The position numbers and the translations under genes were made by a program. The notes under the pieces are model-generated. The model did no database searches. It worked only from the letters and a program-made list of their open reading frames with translations, and was not told the DNA's origin. From Bordetella parapertussis (lineage in GTDB: Bacteria > Pseudomonadota > Gammaproteobacteria > Burkholderiales > Burkholderiaceae_C), in the NCBI GenBank assembly GCA_945878355.1, contig CAMCTC010000014.1, forward strand, positions 1-64,000: 64,000 nucleotides of DNA, in the 5' to 3' direction. Shown piece after piece: positions 62,009 to 64,000 of this stretch (position 1 is its first letter; each line of letters begins with the position of its first letter).

Positions 62009-64000
62009 GGCTCAGAGGTAGGGATCAAGGCTTTACCCGGCTCGCGCAGCAGCCGGTAGCCAGGGATATTGTCCTTCAACACCTGCAGCGGGTTGGCACC
62101 CAGCCTGGACAGGCCCACCAGCTCGAGTTGGAGCAACAAACGCGTGCTGGCCTCGGCCCGGCCAGTGGACAGCCGCTCGGCCACAACGCGACCTATCCAG
62201 CAGCCGGCGTCGTACTCGGCGCCGATGGTGGCATCGGTCATGCGGCTGTCCTTGAGGCTGTAATTCGTCCGACCCACCGCGTACAGCGTACCGCCACAAC
62301 CCCCAGCGGCACCAACGGGTTTGGCCGTCCCGCCGTAGACCGGCCATTGCCAGCCCAGTTCAACTTGCTCGGACAATCCGCTGGCCAACCGGTAGCGGGC
62401 ACTGAGGGTGTGAAATGGCGCAGGCGAATAGCGCGCACCGACGATCGACCGCACCACGCGGCTGGTGTCGGGGTTGTACTGCAACGCGGCATCGAGCGCC
62501 CAGGGCTTGAAGACCGAACTGGCGCCCTCGATCAACAGATCTGAAAGGCGCTGGCTCAGGGTTTCGCCGCTGAGCACCACTTGCTGATCACGAAGCCGGA
62601 TTCGCTGGGCCAGTCCCAGGCGCAAGGTCTCGGCGCCACTTTGCGCATCGACCAACCGGGTGGTGACGCCAGCGGTCAGCTGGTGCGCATCCGACACCCG
62701 GTCGATGCCCGAAAAAGCGTTCTCGGCATAGATCGACACGGCATTGAAGTCTCGCTCGGCCGAATCGAAATTCGGCAGGCCCGACTGGTCGCGGAACGGC
62801 GTGTTGACATAGAGCATTCGCGGCTCCAGCGTTTGCCGCTGCATGCGACCGAACCAACTCATCGGACGCTCGAAGACGAGGCCGGCGTCCACGCTAGCGC
62901 TGGGGATCAACCGAGAGGCGCGTCTGCCAGCCAGGTCGCCGATCGGGTCGAGGTCGTAACTGGCAGCGTTGAGCACGAGCTTGGGCGTGATCCATCCGCC
63001 AGGCTGCGCAAACGGGCGGCTGAGCTGGCCCAGCGCGTGCCAGCGCCAACCGGTGGGCAAGGCGGCGCTGGCCGATGCATCAGGCCGGGTGAAATGATTG
63101 ATTTCGGTCTCGAAGGCCGCTTGCAGGCCCGCCGACAGCGAGGGCGCCAAGCGCAGACCCATTTGCGGGCTGCGTTGGTAGGGCGCGACGATCAAGTCCG
63201 ATCCGCTGCCGGTCTGCAACACCTGCCAGTGCTGGACTCTGGCATAGCCGGTCAACAAGCCCAGCGGTGTGCTCTGTGCACGCTCGGCACTGAAATCCCC
63301 GGTCAGCAAGCGCGGCACGATCGCACCGGGCAGCGATCGCGGAAAATCTTGCCAGTAAGCGTCATCAGAGACCCGCCGCCAGTGCGCGCTGTAGTCCAGG
63401 CCGCCAAACAAACGGCCCTGGTTGTCGATGTCCAAGGCTTGGCGCGAACCACCGGACACGCGGTCCTGCGGCAGCCAGTTGAGCCGGAAGCGGCCGCTGT
63501 GCTCGGGTTCAAGGTAGCGGAACTCGCTGTCGAGCGCCAGGCCGCGGCGCGTCATCACGGTCGGAATCAGCGTCACGTCCCGGTTTGGCGCGATGTTCCA
63601 GTAATAAGGCACGGCCAATGTGAAGCCATTGCGGCTGTCCAACGGTACCAAGGTGGGCGGCAACCAGCCACTCTTGCGATCGTCGCTGAGCGGAAAACTC
63701 AGCGAAGGCAAGCCCAGGATGGGCAGGCCCAGAAACTGCAGCACGGCGCCTTCGGCCACGCCTTCGTTGGCGGCAAAGTCGAGCTTGATCCGGTCGGTAC
63801 GCAACAGCCAGTCGGGCCGGTTGCTTTCCTCGCGCGGGCAACTGGTGTAGATCGCACGCTCGGCCCGCAGGCGATCGCTGTCGAGAAAATCGATGCGATC
63901 AGCCCGTCCGCCAGCACCCAGGCTGCTGAACTCGAATTCGGGTTGAAGGAAGAAACCCTCAAACCGCTCAACCTTCAACTGAAGCTCAGGGCCGCTGTAG
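62005..64000 (-). CDS. lptD: LPS-assembly outer-membrane protein LptD, N-terminus missing
   Basis: At least 665 residues of the LptD beta-barrel that inserts LPS into the outer membrane. The frame stays open to the right window edge (codons for Tyr-Ser-Gly-Pro-Glu-Leu-Gln-Leu-Lys stand upstream of the first internal Met), so the OstA-like N-terminal domain and start are outside. Visible are Cys-Pro-Arg-Glu in the linker, Pro-Ile-Leu-Gly-Leu-Pro, Pro-Tyr-Tyr-Trp-Asn and the repeated amphipathic strands. Its partner LptE is encoded at 48686. Confidence 0.95.
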   Translation of the reverse strand, partial: YSGPELQLKVERFEGFFLQPEFEFSSLGAGGRADRIDFLDSDRLRAERAIYTSCPREESNRPDWLLRTDRIKLDFAANEGVAEGAVLQFLGLPILGLPSLSFPLSDDRKSGWLPPTLVPLDSRNGFTLAVPYYWNIAPNRDVTLIPTVMTRRGLALDSEFRYLEPEHSGRFRLNWLPQDRVSGGSRQALDIDNQGRLFGGLDYSAHWRRVSDDAYWQDFPRSLPGAIVPRLLTGDFSAERAQSTPLGLLTGYARVQHWQVLQTGSGSDLIVAPYQRSPQMGLRLAPSLSAGLQAAFETEINHFTRPDASASAALPTGWRWHALGQLSRPFAQPGGWITPKLVLNAASYDLDPIGDLAGRRASRLIPSASVDAGLVFERPMSWFGRMQRQTLEPRMLYVNTPFRDQSGLPNFDSAERDFNAVSIYAENAFSGIDRVSDAHQLTAGVTTRLVDAQSGAETLRLGLAQRIRLRDQQVVLSGETLSQRLSDLLIEGASSVFKPWALDAALQYNPDTSRVVRSIVGARYSPAPFHTLSARYRLASGLSEQVELGWQWPVYGGTAKPVGAAGGCGGTLYAVGRTNYSLKDSRMTDATIGAEYDAGCWIGRVVAERLSTGRAEASTRLLLQLELVGLSRLGANPLQVLKDNIPGYRLLREPGKALIPTSEP

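Overview
The window is a 64 kb piece of a high-GC chromosome from a betaproteobacterium, most likely a Burkholderiales member of the Rubrivivax/Leptothrix/Comamonadaceae type. The evidence is gene content and order: an NtrY/NtrX pair behind rsmB and a DUF4390 gene, ptsN-hprK, divergent fur/bamE, exbB/exbD-leuS-lptE-holA, maeB beside a dicarboxylate-type two-component system, and lptD-surA-rsmA. Codon use is strongly GC-biased throughout. Genes are densely packed, often with ATGA overlaps.

Layout. Positions 1-2130 are accessory DNA lying against the 3' end of a tRNA-Phe gene: a partial cysteine-rich protein cut by the left edge, a protein with two excisionase-like helix-turn-helix modules, and a PrlF-YhaV toxin-antitoxin pair behind a striking double palindromic operator. 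From 2270 to 16925 come NtrX/NtrY-like signalling, DUF4390, RsmB, FolE, a BLUF photoreceptor, and the leftward series topB, DUF167, proA, queC, lemA-like. Reading away from topB are a SET-domain lysine methyltransferase, a biotin ligase and a SPOR-like membrane protein. From 16958 to 27618 are a large secreted S8 protease (four 93-residue repeats, a dockerin-like module and a GlyGly-CTERM tail), gap, tkt, a hemerythrin protein, MurU-like and UbiH-like enzymes and two poorly known genes.

From 27665 to 39139 are the large YhdP/AsmA-like protein, glnE, a rhombosortase (the expected processing enzyme for the GlyGly-CTERM protease), an EamA transporter, a glutathione S-transferase, a ferritin-like di-iron protein, a tandem 82-83 bp intergenic repeat and a CorA transporter. 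From 39342 to 50332 are two orphan response regulators, hpf with a clear terminator, ptsN-hprK, fur, and the bamE-dapB-exbB-exbD-leuS-lptE-holA series. From 50343 to 64000 are a hydroxyacid dehydrogenase, pncC, pgpA, thiL, a FixJ/DctS-like two-component system beside maeB, a secreted RNase Sa-like ribonuclease with a barstar inhibitor, and rsmA, surA and partial lptD.

Functional themes are cell-envelope building (BamE, LptD, LptE, SurA, YhdP, MurU, PgpA), nitrogen and carbon signalling (NtrYX, GlnE, PtsN, HprK, DctS/R-like, MaeB), and cofactor synthesis (FolE, QueC, ThiL, biotin ligase, UbiH-like). The least ordinary parts are the protease/rhombosortase pair, the SET gene beside a lysine-tailed topoisomerase III, the ribonuclease/barstar pair, the prlF operator and the tandem intergenic repeat. 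All family assignments rest on reading motifs by eye; no database search was run.
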